The notes beneath the pieces are model-generated. The model did no database searches, was not told where the DNA came from, and saw only the letters and a list, made by a program, of their open reading frames with translations. Position numbers and translations under genes: made by a program. From the NCBI RefSeq assembly GCF_002215215.1, contig NZ_CP018632.1:5018501-5082500 (forward strand): a DNA stretch of 64,000 nt, given 5' to 3'. Within the stretch, counting starts at the first letter, position 1. The number at the start of each line of letters is the position of its first letter. Below are positions 36,782 to 45,328 of this stretch, in pieces. The stretch comes from Granulosicoccus antarcticus IMCC3135. Its GTDB lineage: Bacteria; Pseudomonadota; Gammaproteobacteria; Granulosicoccales; Granulosicoccaceae.

Positions 36782-37759
36782 ATGTCTGAACTTGCCTTCG
36801 ATGCCGCCGCCCTGCGTAAGCAACTGGCCGATACGACCCTGGCCGCCTGGAGTGATGGCCTTGCCAGTGCGGTATTGGGCCAGGAACACGCACTCAAGCA
36901 TGGGCATTTACCGCAATGGGAGAGCGCGGTCAGCTTGTTACCTTCGATAGCCGATGCAAGCTGGTCAATGCAGGACGGCAGAATGACCATCAGCGGCTCG
37001 TTCACGGATGAACAAGCAGAGCAACTCAGCACCGCCCTGAGCGGCCTGATGCCATGGCGCAAGGGCCCCTTCCAGGCAGGCCCTGTGCACCTTGATACTG
37101 AATGGCGATCAGACTGGAAATGGAACCGTCTGTGCGAGCACATTCAACCCATGGACAATCGCGTGGTGCTGGATGTGGGCTGTGGCAGTGGTTATCACTT
37201 ATGGTGCATGCGCGCCGCCGGAGCCCGCCTGGCTCTGGGAATCGATCCCAGCCTGTTGTATCTGAAGCAATTTGATGCCATTCAGCACTATGCCAACGAT
37301 CCTGGGGCCTGCCTTCTGCCATTGCCCATGGAGGCCCTGCCCTCGTCCATGCAGGCATTCGACACGGTGTTCTCCATGGGTGTGCTTTATCACCGTCGTG
37401 ACCCTGCCCCCCACCTCGAGGAGCTTCGCCAGGCGCTGAAAAGCGGCGGAGAACTGGTGCTGGAAACACTGGTAATCCCGGACAGCACCGAGACCTCACT
37501 GGCTATTACCGGACGTTACGCCAATATGCGCAACATCTACGAATTGCCCTCGGTGAAACGTCTGGAGAACTGGGTGCGAGCCGCTGGTTTCAATGATGTA
37601 CGGGCAGTCTCCGTCGAACAAACCAGTCTTGAAGAACAACGCAGCACCGCCTGGATGCCATCGCATTCGCTGGACAAGGCTCTGGACCCTGAGAACCCGG
37701 AGTGCACCATTGAAGGCTACCCACGGCCACTACGAGCGGTGATTCTGGCAACGGTTTGA
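36782..37759 (+). CDS. cmoB: tRNA U34 carboxymethyltransferase CmoB
   Basis: 325 residues from ATG 36782; the open frame reaches 36677 but that part overlaps cmoA in another frame. KGPFQAGPVHLDTEWRSDWK near residues 92-111 is a CmoB block, and VVLDVGCGSGYHLWCM near 129-144 is the Rossmann SAM site. MGVLYHRRDP and the C-terminal TAWMPSHSLDKALDP are also family blocks. It transfers the carboxymethyl group to 5-hydroxyuridine at tRNA position 34. Confidence 0.93.
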   Translation: MSELAFDAAALRKQLADTTLAAWSDGLASAVLGQEHALKHGHLPQWESAVSLLPSIADASWSMQDGRMTISGSFTDEQAEQLSTALSGLMPWRKGPFQAGPVHLDTEWRSDWKWNRLCEHIQPMDNRVVLDVGCGSGYHLWCMRAAGARLALGIDPSLLYLKQFDAIQHYANDPGACLLPLPMEALPSSMQAFDTVFSMGVLYHRRDPAPHLEELRQALKSGGELVLETLVIPDSTETSLAITGRYANMRNIYELPSVKRLENWVRAAGFNDVRAVSVEQTSLEEQRSTAWMPSHSLDKALDPENPECTIEGYPRPLRAVILATV

Positions 37760-38116
37760 GCGGGAGCGAAATGCTGCATCTTATCGCTCTAAAACAATCA
37801 GCTTGAACTGTTTTGTGAGCCTGCAAATCGATGATATCGAACCTGAACAGGTCAAAACAGCACTCGCAAGGTTATAAAAGTGCACAAAACAGACGAATGT
37901 AATGTACAAGATTGCGAATGTAGTCTGTAACAATATGACTTTCGTTAACCATTGATATCATTGAATATAACAGTTACATAACGCGTATTCTCCCTCACAT
38001 GAAACAACAATTTCGGTAGGAAATGTGAGCAAATTACAAAATCATAGTGATCATTGACTGGCAGAACCTATCCATCTCGTTATACTGCGCCCATCGAGCT
38101 GTTTCACCGGTGTTAA
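37760..38116. other. AT-rich intergenic region between cmoB and an unknown gene
   Basis: 357 bp with no gene. A weak stem GAGCGA...TCGCTC follows the cmoB stop (about 37763-37790) and is followed by TAAAA. Another AAAACA...TGTTTT pair lies at 37791-37814. These could act as a cmoB terminator. The middle (37860-38040) is AT-rich and shows nothing recognisable. Confidence 0.4.
38058..38086 (+). promoter_or_regulatory. Candidate sigma70 promoter for the 38117 gene
   Basis: TATACT at 38081-38086 is a good -10. A weak CTGGCA at 38058-38063 is 17 bp upstream. The better -35, TTGACT at 38054-38059, is 21 bp away and so badly spaced. Confidence 0.3.
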
Positions 38117-39082
38117 ATGCGTATTGCCCATTCATCAAACAACCCTGCCGGGTCTGAAAGACCCACTTTGCTGGCACAGGCGACTCCGCCTGACAACGGC
38201 GAACGGCGCACAGTCGATGGAGCTGACTATATTCACTTCAACGGTTACTGGGTACGTTATTACCCACCGCTGGAAGAATCACTGGCATCCAGAAAAACTC
38301 TGATCGATCACCTGACTCGGCGTGCCTTCCATCACACCGAACCAGGTATCAACACCCCGGGCGAACGACTGGACACAGCCCGGGCTCACTACCAGAACCA
38401 GTCAGATCCGGCCATGAAACGGGTCAACGCGGCCATGCTGGCTGGCGCTCTGTTCAACCGTGCGACCGACATCTTTACCGCGATTGTCGAGCTGGAAGAA
38501 AAAGGCGTGCGAATCAGCCGTGACAACGAGCTGATGAGAGCCTGTGGCGACTACTTCAAGGAAGCACTGGAACTGGGCCGTGATGTTCGGCATTTCAGTG
38601 GCGAGGAAGGTATCGATGAGCTGTGGGGCGAGCCTTTCCGGGCGTTTACCCTACCGATCACCGCCTATTACGAGTCACGATTCGTCAAGGTGGCACAAGC
38701 CATGGCGAACATCGACAAGGTAGTAGCTCGTATCCAGCAGTTATATGGCGATCGACCCGAATTCAGTGAGATCGGACCACTACTCGAAAACTACTCTTCA
38801 GCGGCCAAGCATGAGTGCGAGACCATGAAGTCCGATGTCTGCATCTTCGACATCTGGCCGCGGTTCATCGCATCGGGTGAATTGCTGGGTAATGTGCAAC
38901 CGCATATGCAACAAAACTGTTCGCGAGAATGCCGCTACGTCATGGAAGAGGCCCTGAAAACTCTGGTAGCGGGTCGTAACCTGATCAACTGGATAGCCCG
39001 TGCGCGCGTTCCCATGCCGCGTAGCAGCGTTGCTTATTTCGCACGCTGCGAGCTGCTGGGCGAGCGGTTTAAATCCTGCTGA
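38117..39082 (+). CDS. Unknown protein, 321 residues, mostly helical
   Basis: I do not recognise it. It has no signal peptide and no membrane segment. The first 35 residues are polar and probably disordered; then comes DGADYIHFNGYWVRYYPPLEES (about residues 35-56). The remainder is alpha-helical in character, with many charged residues and several Cys, including CGDYF, MKSDVCIFDIW and QQNCSRECRYVM. It is cytoplasmic by inference. It stands alone behind a 357 bp gap, 37 bp before the mnmD-like gene. Codon use resembles its neighbours, so it is likely a real lineage-specific gene. Confidence 0.7.
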   Translation: MRIAHSSNNPAGSERPTLLAQATPPDNGERRTVDGADYIHFNGYWVRYYPPLEESLASRKTLIDHLTRRAFHHTEPGINTPGERLDTARAHYQNQSDPAMKRVNAAMLAGALFNRATDIFTAIVELEEKGVRISRDNELMRACGDYFKEALELGRDVRHFSGEEGIDELWGEPFRAFTLPITAYYESRFVKVAQAMANIDKVVARIQQLYGDRPEFSEIGPLLENYSSAAKHECETMKSDVCIFDIWPRFIASGELLGNVQPHMQQNCSRECRYVMEEALKTLVAGRNLINWIARARVPMPRSSVAYFARCELLGERFKSC

Positions 39083-39119
39083 CAAATCCCCTGCTGTCAG
39101 ACACCTTGTCAGCTTTGCA

Positions 39120-39800
39120 ATGACTGCCCAGATCATAACAACAGGCGACGGCTCTCATACGATCTGTAGCGAGCGTTATGGGGAAACCTACCATTCCATC
39201 AACGGCGCCATCACCGAGTCGCGCCATGTGTTTCTGGAAGCCGCCGGCGTGTCCCAGCGCCTGGCACAACAGCAACCTACGCGGGTGCTGGAAATCGGTT
39301 TTGGACTCGGATTGAATTTTCTACTCACAGCAGATCTGGCCCTGCAGCACGGTGCGGCTCTGGACTATCATGCCTATGAGCATGACCCCTCAGTGCTACT
39401 GACAATCGCCTCCCTGAACTACGTTGACTGGCTGACAGACCCGCAAGTGCTGGATAAACTGCTGTCAGGGCTTGCCGATTCAAAGCAGCAGACACAGACT
39501 CACATCTGCGTTGGGCAAAATGTCACGCTGACACTGCATCAGGCAGATGCTGTCCAGGAGCCGCTACCACCCGGAAGCTTTGATGCGTTGTACCTGGACG
39601 CCTTCAGCCCGGATACCAATCCGGAATGCTGGACGATGAGCTTCTTTGCCAAACTACTGGCCAGCACCACCCCCGGCGGAATGTTAACGACCTACTCTGC
39701 CAAAGGTTCGGTTCGACGAGCCTTGATAGCGGCTGGATTTGGCGTCAAAAAAATGGCCGGACCGCCCGGAAAGCGCGAAATGCTGCATGCAACTGCCTGA
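39120..39800 (+). CDS. mnmD: Stand-alone MnmD-like tRNA U34 methyltransferase (DUF752 domain)
   Basis: 226 residues from ATG 39120; the frame is open to 39000 inside the previous gene. ERYGETYHSINGAITESRHV near residues 17-36, the SAM-binding LEIGFGLGLNFLL and the YLDAFSPDTNPECW block with the TYSAKGSVRRAL segment match the methyltransferase half of MnmC. The FAD oxidase half, fused to it in E. coli (about 670 residues), is absent. It would convert nm5(s2)U to mnm5(s2)U at wobble position 34. The separate form is better known from other bacteria, so the single-domain form is worth noting here. Confidence 0.85.
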   Translation: MTAQIITTGDGSHTICSERYGETYHSINGAITESRHVFLEAAGVSQRLAQQQPTRVLEIGFGLGLNFLLTADLALQHGAALDYHAYEHDPSVLLTIASLNYVDWLTDPQVLDKLLSGLADSKQQTQTHICVGQNVTLTLHQADAVQEPLPPGSFDALYLDAFSPDTNPECWTMSFFAKLLASTTPGGMLTTYSAKGSVRRALIAAGFGVKKMAGPPGKREMLHATA

Positions 39801-39804
39801 AAGC

Positions 39805-39822
39805 ACACATTTAACAATGTGT
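39805..39822. terminator. Weak hairpin just after the mnmD-like gene
   Basis: ACACATT-taac-AATGTGT, seven perfect pairs four bases after the stop. No U-run follows, so termination is only suggested. Confidence 0.35.
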
Positions 39823-39880
39823 TGCTGTCAGCTCACCAAGTTGTTGACCGGTACTCATGATCTTTACATGGTTGTACCCA

Positions 39881-39886
39881 TATAAT
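39881..39886 (+). promoter_or_regulatory. Candidate -10 element for ugd
   Basis: A perfect TATAAT, about 200 bp before the ugd start in the 284 bp gap. The 17-18 bp upstream hexamer is poor, so the -35 is uncertain. The implied leader of about 190 nt is long and is otherwise unexplained. Confidence 0.3.
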
Positions 39887-40084
39887 CCCCCCCTGACTTA
39901 ACTTCTCAAAAAAACTCTCCGGATAACATGACCACTGCCGCTAACGGCATGGTTTCCGCAGTTATCTGTTGCAAATTCCGCAGGTAGATCGTGATGCTGT
40001 TCAGCGCCGTTTGCCCTGCCACTCTTTGATTTTTCTTTTACGCAGTGTATTGGCGGCCTTGGCTGTCACAATTCAGGAATAATA

Positions 40085-41428
40085 ATGAAAGTAACGATTT
40101 ACGGTTCGGGCTATGTAGGGCTGGTAACGGGCGCATTGATTGCGGACGTCGGCAACGAAGTACTGTGTGTGGATGTTGACGAGAAGAAAGTCGCCAACCT
40201 CAAGAAAGGCATCATTCCCATCTTCGAACCGGGCCTTGATGATGTCATCAAGCGCAATGTGGAAGCTGATCGTCTCGACTTCACCACCGATATGGATCGT
40301 GCGGTTGCTCACAGCGAAGTGCAGTTCATCGCCGTTGGCACACCTCCTGGCGAAGATGGCTCCGCTGACATGCAATATGTCGCAGCTGTTGCCAAGACGA
40401 TTGCCGATCGCATGACCGAATCAAAGGTTGTCGTGAACAAGTCGACAGTGCCTGTTGGCACCGGTGACATGGTCGAAAAAGTCATCGCAGACGGACTGGC
40501 TGCTCGCGGCCAATCCATCTCCTACGCTGTCATATCCAACCCTGAATTTCTCAAAGAAGGCGCGGCTATCGAAGATTTCATGAAGCCTGATCGCATTGTC
40601 ATCGGTACTGACAACGAACAAGCGATGGAAGTCATGCGCGAACTGTACGCACCTTTCTGCCGCAACCGTCGCGACCGTCTCATCTTCATGAGCCGCAAGT
40701 CATCTGAACTGACTAAATATGCCGCTAACTCTCTGCTGGCAACCAAAATCAGTTTCATGAACGAGCTGTCCAACATTGCTGATCGCCTCGGTGCTGACAT
40801 CGAAGATGTTCGCGTCGGTATCGGTTCTGACCCACGCATTGGCTATCACTTCATCTACCCTGGCTGCGGCTACGGCGGATCGTGCTTTCCAAAGGATGTA
40901 AAGGCGCTTATCGCCACGGCACGTGAGAATAACTACGACGCCAAGCTGCTGTCAGCCGTGGATAGCGTCAACGACAGTCAGAAGCATGTACTGTTCGAAA
41001 AGCTGATGAAGCATTTTGACAACGACATCAAAGGCAAGAAGTTTGCAGTCTGGGGATTGTCGTTCAAACCCAACACCGATGATCTGCGTGAAGCGCCCAG
41101 TCGCGTACTGATTGAATCCATCTTCGAACACGGCGGTACTGTACGTGCCTATGATCCGGTTGCCATGAAAGAGATGCGTCATTTCTACCCGGACGAGAAG
41201 CGCCTGGAACTGGTGGGTACCGCACAGGATACGGTTGATGGAACCGATGCCCTGCTGATCAATACCGAATGGCGTGAATTTCGCAGCCCGAACCTGGAAG
41301 CCCTCAAGAGCAGCCTCAAACGACCTCTGGTGATCGACGGTCGTAACCTCTATGATCCGGCTCAGATGGTTGAACATGGTTTTACCTATGACTGCATCGG
41401 TCGTCCCGGCAAGCACGCCGAAAGCTGA
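40085..41428 (+). CDS. ugd: UDP-glucose 6-dehydrogenase
   Basis: 447 residues, AGGA ribosome site 8 bp before the ATG. The NAD-binding GSGYVGLVTGALIADVG (residues 7-23), the STVPVGTGD block and GCGYGGSCFPKDVKAL with the catalytic Cys at 267 identify it. It oxidises UDP-glucose twice to UDP-glucuronate. The product is the donor needed by a PssD/PssE-type glucuronosyltransferase, and such a pair is present at 60476-61488. It is a monocistronic gene with its own terminator-like hairpin. Confidence 0.95.
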   Translation: MKVTIYGSGYVGLVTGALIADVGNEVLCVDVDEKKVANLKKGIIPIFEPGLDDVIKRNVEADRLDFTTDMDRAVAHSEVQFIAVGTPPGEDGSADMQYVAAVAKTIADRMTESKVVVNKSTVPVGTGDMVEKVIADGLAARGQSISYAVISNPEFLKEGAAIEDFMKPDRIVIGTDNEQAMEVMRELYAPFCRNRRDRLIFMSRKSSELTKYAANSLLATKISFMNELSNIADRLGADIEDVRVGIGSDPRIGYHFIYPGCGYGGSCFPKDVKALIATARENNYDAKLLSAVDSVNDSQKHVLFEKLMKHFDNDIKGKKFAVWGLSFKPNTDDLREAPSRVLIESIFEHGGTVRAYDPVAMKEMRHFYPDEKRLELVGTAQDTVDGTDALLINTEWREFRSPNLEALKSSLKRPLVIDGRNLYDPAQMVEHGFTYDCIGRPGKHAES

Positions 41429-41445
41429 TTGAGCGATAAACCAGG

Positions 41446-41467
41446 CGCGCTGGCTGCCAGCGCGTTT
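41446..41467 (+). terminator. Hairpin terminator after ugd
   Basis: CGCGCTGG-ctg-CCAGCGCG (41446-41464) followed by TTT. Eight GC-rich pairs with a 3-nt loop, 17 bp downstream of the ugd stop. The short T-run makes it a moderate intrinsic terminator. Confidence 0.6.
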
Positions 41468-41528
41468 GGGTGAAGTCATCGGGGTTAGAACTTCCCCACC
41501 CCGATCACGGCTTCTGTAACATACCGCG

Positions 41529-42902
41529 GTGATTACAGAAAACGCCAGCCCCGCCCATTGGCGACGACACCTGCTCAACCTCTCTATTCCTGTCATGCTG
41601 TCCAACAGCATGGTGCCGATCGTCGGCATTGTGGATACAGCGGTCATGGGCCATATGGGCTCTCCCGAATGGATTGCAGCCACAGCCGTTGGCGCACTCC
41701 TGTTCAGCAGCATCTTCTGGCTATTCGGCTTTCTGCGAATGGGCACAGGTGGACTGGTAGCACAGGCCTTCGGCGCAGACAATCATACTGAGGCCGGACG
41801 AATCGCTGTGCGGGCCATGTCCATGGCAGCGCTGCTTGGCATCTTGCTCATCCTGCTACAAAGTCCTTTGCTTGAATTGGGTCTTGCCGCCCTGACTGAT
41901 AGTCAGGACTGGAAAGCACTGACCTCGATCTATTTCTCCATTCGTATCTACTCAGCGCCTGCCACATTGATGATCTACGTCATCATGGGCACCCTGATCG
42001 GCTTGCAATTGATGCGACAGGTGCTGTTTCTGCAGCTCGCCTTGAATGTGCTGAACGTCATTCTGACCATCGGTTTCTTTTCACTGACCGATCTGAATAT
42101 TGCAGGGGTTGCTCTGGCAACCGTCATCAGCGAATACACCACACTCGCCCTGGGTCTGTACCTATCGCGCGATGTGCTGCTGCAAGCGCTGCGACAAAAA
42201 CCCATATCCCCCTGGCTATTTGACTCGCAGGAGTGCCTTAAATTCTTCCGCATCAGCGGCAATCTGTTTATCCGCACCTTGTGCCTGATTCTGGCCATGT
42301 ACTGGATGACGGTCATGGGCAGCCGCATTGGCGTGGCAACCCTGGCCGCCAATACCATCTTGCTGAATATGGTCAGCTTTACCGCCTATAGCCTGGACGG
42401 ATATGCCCATGCTATCGAAACGCTTACCGGCTATTCACTTGGACAGCGCAATCAGGCCATGTTCAAGCGAGCAACCCGCGCCTCCATTGAACTGGCAGCT
42501 TTGACCGCGATCGTGTTCTCGGGCATTTTCTGGCTCTTCGGCCATACCCTGGCTGGCCTGATGACCAACGATGCACAGATCGTGGCAATGGCCACGCAGT
42601 GGCTGCCCTGGGTCATTCTTGTACCTCTGACTGGTGTCTGGAGCTTCTTGCTGGACGGTATTTTCATTGGCGCCACCCAAACCGCCAATATGCGAGACAG
42701 CATGATCGTATCGCTGCTGGTCTTCGGCGTATCAACTCTGGTAACCGTGCCACTGCTGGGTAATCACGGCATCTGGCTGAGCTACCATATAATGCTGGTG
42801 ACACGAGCACTGACGCTGGCAAGGTACTGGCCTCAAGTGGTACACCGTATGAGTGCCAGTGTTCACACCCAAGCTGTAACTGCCCGGATATCGATTCCGT
42901 GA
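41529..42902 (+). CDS. MATE family efflux transporter (DinF-like)
   Basis: 457 residues from GTG 41529, about 12 membrane segments. The N-terminal LSIPVMLSNSMVPIVGIVDTAVMGHMG and GFLRMGTGGLVAQAFGA match the MATE/DinF branch of the MOP superfamily. Transport is driven by a Na+ or H+ gradient; the substrate is unknown. The stop overlaps the murB GTG start by 4 bp (GTGA), so it is translationally coupled to a peptidoglycan gene. A lipid-linked-saccharide flippase role is possible but less likely given the DinF similarity. Confidence 0.88.
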   Translation: MITENASPAHWRRHLLNLSIPVMLSNSMVPIVGIVDTAVMGHMGSPEWIAATAVGALLFSSIFWLFGFLRMGTGGLVAQAFGADNHTEAGRIAVRAMSMAALLGILLILLQSPLLELGLAALTDSQDWKALTSIYFSIRIYSAPATLMIYVIMGTLIGLQLMRQVLFLQLALNVLNVILTIGFFSLTDLNIAGVALATVISEYTTLALGLYLSRDVLLQALRQKPISPWLFDSQECLKFFRISGNLFIRTLCLILAMYWMTVMGSRIGVATLAANTILLNMVSFTAYSLDGYAHAIETLTGYSLGQRNQAMFKRATRASIELAALTAIVFSGIFWLFGHTLAGLMTNDAQIVAMATQWLPWVILVPLTGVWSFLLDGIFIGATQTANMRDSMIVSLLVFGVSTLVTVPLLGNHGIWLSYHIMLVTRALTLARYWPQVVHRMSASVHTQAVTARISIP

Positions 42903-43960
42903 GCCAGCTCGATGTGCAACATGATGTCGAGCTGAGTCCGTACACCACATTCGGATTTTCGCAGCGTGCCGCGCATTTTGTCGAGGTGCATTCAGAGGCG
43001 GAACTGGCTGAGGCGGTGCAGATTGCTCAGACAGAAAAATGGCCCCTGTTGGCGCTTGGCGGCGGCAGCAATCTGGTCTTTGCCCACGATTACCCGGGGC
43101 TGATTATCCGGCAGCTTGACCAGACGATCTCCTACCAGCAAAACAGCGACGGCAAAAACAACAGTAACGGCGACATAGACGACAAACAAGACATACAAGT
43201 CACGGCCAGTGCGGGAGTCTCCTGGCACACCCTGGTCATGGATACCGTCAATCGTGGCCTGACCGGGCTGGAGAATCTGAGCCTGATACCCGGCCAGGTG
43301 GGCGCGGCTCCCGTGCAGAACATCGGCGCTTATGGCGTTGAGCTGTGCGACCGGTTTGTCTGCTTGCGCGCCTTGCATGTCCCCAGCGGCGAATGGCATT
43401 GCATGAATGGCAGCGATTGCCAATTCTCCTATCGCGACAGTCACTTCAAACACCATGATGGCGACTACATTATCAGTTCCGTGACACTGCGACTTGGCGA
43501 GCATCTGGGCCTGCATACAGCCTATGCGACGTTGTCAGACTACCTGGCGCTGCACTACCCTGGCGTAGAACCGGATGCCAGGCTGGTGAGTGAGGCGGTC
43601 TGTGTCGTTCGCAGCGCCAGGCTTCCAGACCCTGCCAAACTACCCAATGCCGGCAGTTTCTTTCACAATCCGATTACCTCTGCGGAGCATTTCCTGCAGC
43701 TGCAAGTGCGTTTCCCGGACATTGTTGGTCATGCCCTTGCCGATGGCCGCTACAAGCTGGCTGCCGGCTGGCTGATTGATCGGCTCGGCTACAAAGGCTA
43801 TCGTGACAACGGGGTCGGCGTGCACGAGCATCAGGCTCTGGTTCTGGTCAAATACCAACAGACGGATGCCTCGGCCCTGATCCAGCTAGCCGACAAGATT
43901 CGCCAGCACGTCATGACGGAGTATGGCGTGACTCTCAATATCGAACCCCGCATACTTTAA
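42899..43960 (+). CDS. murB: UDP-N-acetylenolpyruvoylglucosamine reductase
   Basis: 353 residues from GTG 42899, which overlaps the transporter stop. ALGGGSNLVF near residues 53-62 binds FAD. GLENLSLIPGQVGAAPVQNIGAYG, YRDSHFK, the catalytic Ser in NAGSFFHNP (Ser253) and Glu310 in GVHEHQALVLV are intact, of the E. coli type. It reduces enolpyruvate to lactyl in UDP-MurNAc synthesis. A polar Asn/Asp/Gly/Lys-rich insert of about 20 residues (about 79-99) interrupts the N-terminal FAD domain and is unusual. The DUF4910 gene starts 2 bp after its stop. Confidence 0.93.
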   Translation: MSQLDVQHDVELSPYTTFGFSQRAAHFVEVHSEAELAEAVQIAQTEKWPLLALGGGSNLVFAHDYPGLIIRQLDQTISYQQNSDGKNNSNGDIDDKQDIQVTASAGVSWHTLVMDTVNRGLTGLENLSLIPGQVGAAPVQNIGAYGVELCDRFVCLRALHVPSGEWHCMNGSDCQFSYRDSHFKHHDGDYIISSVTLRLGEHLGLHTAYATLSDYLALHYPGVEPDARLVSEAVCVVRSARLPDPAKLPNAGSFFHNPITSAEHFLQLQVRFPDIVGHALADGRYKLAAGWLIDRLGYKGYRDNGVGVHEHQALVLVKYQQTDASALIQLADKIRQHVMTEYGVTLNIEPRIL

Positions 43961-43962
43961 TC

Positions 43963-45285
43963 ATGAACAATGATCTGGCCCCTGGTGGCAAACTAACTGG
44001 CGACGCCTTGCATCAGCTGATTGCAAAGCTCTATCCCATCATGCGCAGCATCACAGGGCCCGGCGTCAGGGAATCACTGGCGATACTGCAAACTCTGGCC
44101 CCTTTGGACATTCATGAAGTCGCCAGTGGCAGCCAGGTGCTGGATTGGAACGTACCGGATGAATGGCATTTCAAATCCGCCTGGATAGCTGACGCCAGCG
44201 GCAAACGCATCATTGATAGCGCGGATTCAAATCTGCATGTCGTGAATTTCAGTGTCCCCGTGGAAGGAGAGTTTACGCGCGAGCAGTTGCTACCACACCT
44301 GCATACCCTGCCCGATCAGCCAGAGAGCATTCCCTACCGCACGACCTACTATGCGGAACAATGGGGCTTCTGCTTGTCCCATAAAACACTGGAATCAATG
44401 GGAGATGGCCCATTTCAGGTCAGGATTGATGCACAACGCAAGCCTGGAGTGCTGAACTATGGCGAGTTGTTTATCTGCGGCAAGAGCGATCGTGAGGTTC
44501 TGGTCAGTACCCATATCTGCCACCCGCAACTGGCCAATGACAACCTCTCCGGCATGGTACTCGCAGCGGCCCTGGCAGCCTCGCTATCAACCAGCACGCC
44601 CGAACTTTCCTGGCGTTTCGTTTTTGTCCCGGGCACCATCGGTGCTATCAGCTGGCTGGAGCAGAACCAGTCCTCGCTGTCCCCGATCGTCGCCGGTCTG
44701 GTCATCACAGGACTAGGAGACAACAGCGATTATCACTGGAAAAAGACGCGCGACGGAAGCCTCTGGATTGATCAGCTGATGGCACAGGTACTCAACGAGG
44801 CGGCACCGTCGACCCATACGCTGCTACCGTTCAGCCCCTACGGCTATGACGAGAGACAATATTGCTCACCGGGTTTCAATCTGCCGGTTGGACGATTGAC
44901 ACGTGGGGTTCATGGCACCTTTGCGCAATACCACACCAGTGAGGACAATCTGGATTTTGTCACCGCCAGTGGATTGAGCCAGTCTCTTGAACTACTGGAG
45001 AAAATTGCAGCAGCCGCCAATCGCGACATCATCTACCAGAACTTGTCACCCTATGGTGAACCGCAACTGGGACGTCGAGGCCTGTACAGCGCCCTGGGGG
45101 CCAACAATGACCCGGGCAAGCTACAGATGAGCCTGTTGTGGCTGCTCAATCAATCTGATGGCCAAACCTCCTTGTCAACGATTGCCGCAAAATCCGGCAT
45201 TTCCATGAGTGATCTGGATGAGGCTGCACGCCTGCTGGAAGAACATCAACTACTCGCCCCAGTCAGGCATGCCAGCGCTGACTGA
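43963..45285 (+). CDS. DUF4910 family M28-like putative aminopeptidase
   Basis: 440 residues, cytoplasmic (no signal). The start LYPIMRSITGPGVRESL near residues 24-40 and DWNVPDEWHF near 66-75 are typical of DUF4910. The zinc-site block STHICHPQLANDNLSGM near residues 185-201 carries His and Asp ligands like M28 peptidases. A winged-helix-like domain at the end (about 370-440) includes TSLSTIAAKSGISMSDLDEA. Family members are common in polysaccharide and aminoglycan clusters, where the substrate is unknown; peptidase activity is an inference from the fold. It is cotranscribed with murB by spacing. Confidence 0.82.
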   Translation: MNNDLAPGGKLTGDALHQLIAKLYPIMRSITGPGVRESLAILQTLAPLDIHEVASGSQVLDWNVPDEWHFKSAWIADASGKRIIDSADSNLHVVNFSVPVEGEFTREQLLPHLHTLPDQPESIPYRTTYYAEQWGFCLSHKTLESMGDGPFQVRIDAQRKPGVLNYGELFICGKSDREVLVSTHICHPQLANDNLSGMVLAAALAASLSTSTPELSWRFVFVPGTIGAISWLEQNQSSLSPIVAGLVITGLGDNSDYHWKKTRDGSLWIDQLMAQVLNEAAPSTHTLLPFSPYGYDERQYCSPGFNLPVGRLTRGVHGTFAQYHTSEDNLDFVTASGLSQSLELLEKIAAAANRDIIYQNLSPYGEPQLGRRGLYSALGANNDPGKLQMSLLWLLNQSDGQTSLSTIAAKSGISMSDLDEAARLLEEHQLLAPVRHASAD

Positions 45286-45292
45286 GACGGCA

Positions 45293-45316
45293 CGGTAGTA
45301 GCAAACGCTACTACCG
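45293..45316. terminator. Bidirectional hairpin between convergent genes
   Basis: CGGTAGTAGC (45293-45302), loop aaac, GCTACTACCG (45307-45316): ten perfect pairs, 7 bp after the DUF4910 stop and 12 bp before the methyltransferase stop on the opposite strand. There is no strong U-run in either direction, but position and symmetry fit a shared terminator. Confidence 0.55.
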
Positions 45317-45328
45317 CCTGCTATCTAT

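Noticed and set aside
39000-39119. Extended start of the MnmD-like gene
   Set aside because: Lies inside the preceding gene and does not resemble the family; ATG 39120 begins just before the conserved ERYGETYHS block.
41446-41467. Rho-independent terminator scored as certain
   Set aside because: The stem is good but only three T follow, so I kept it at moderate confidence.
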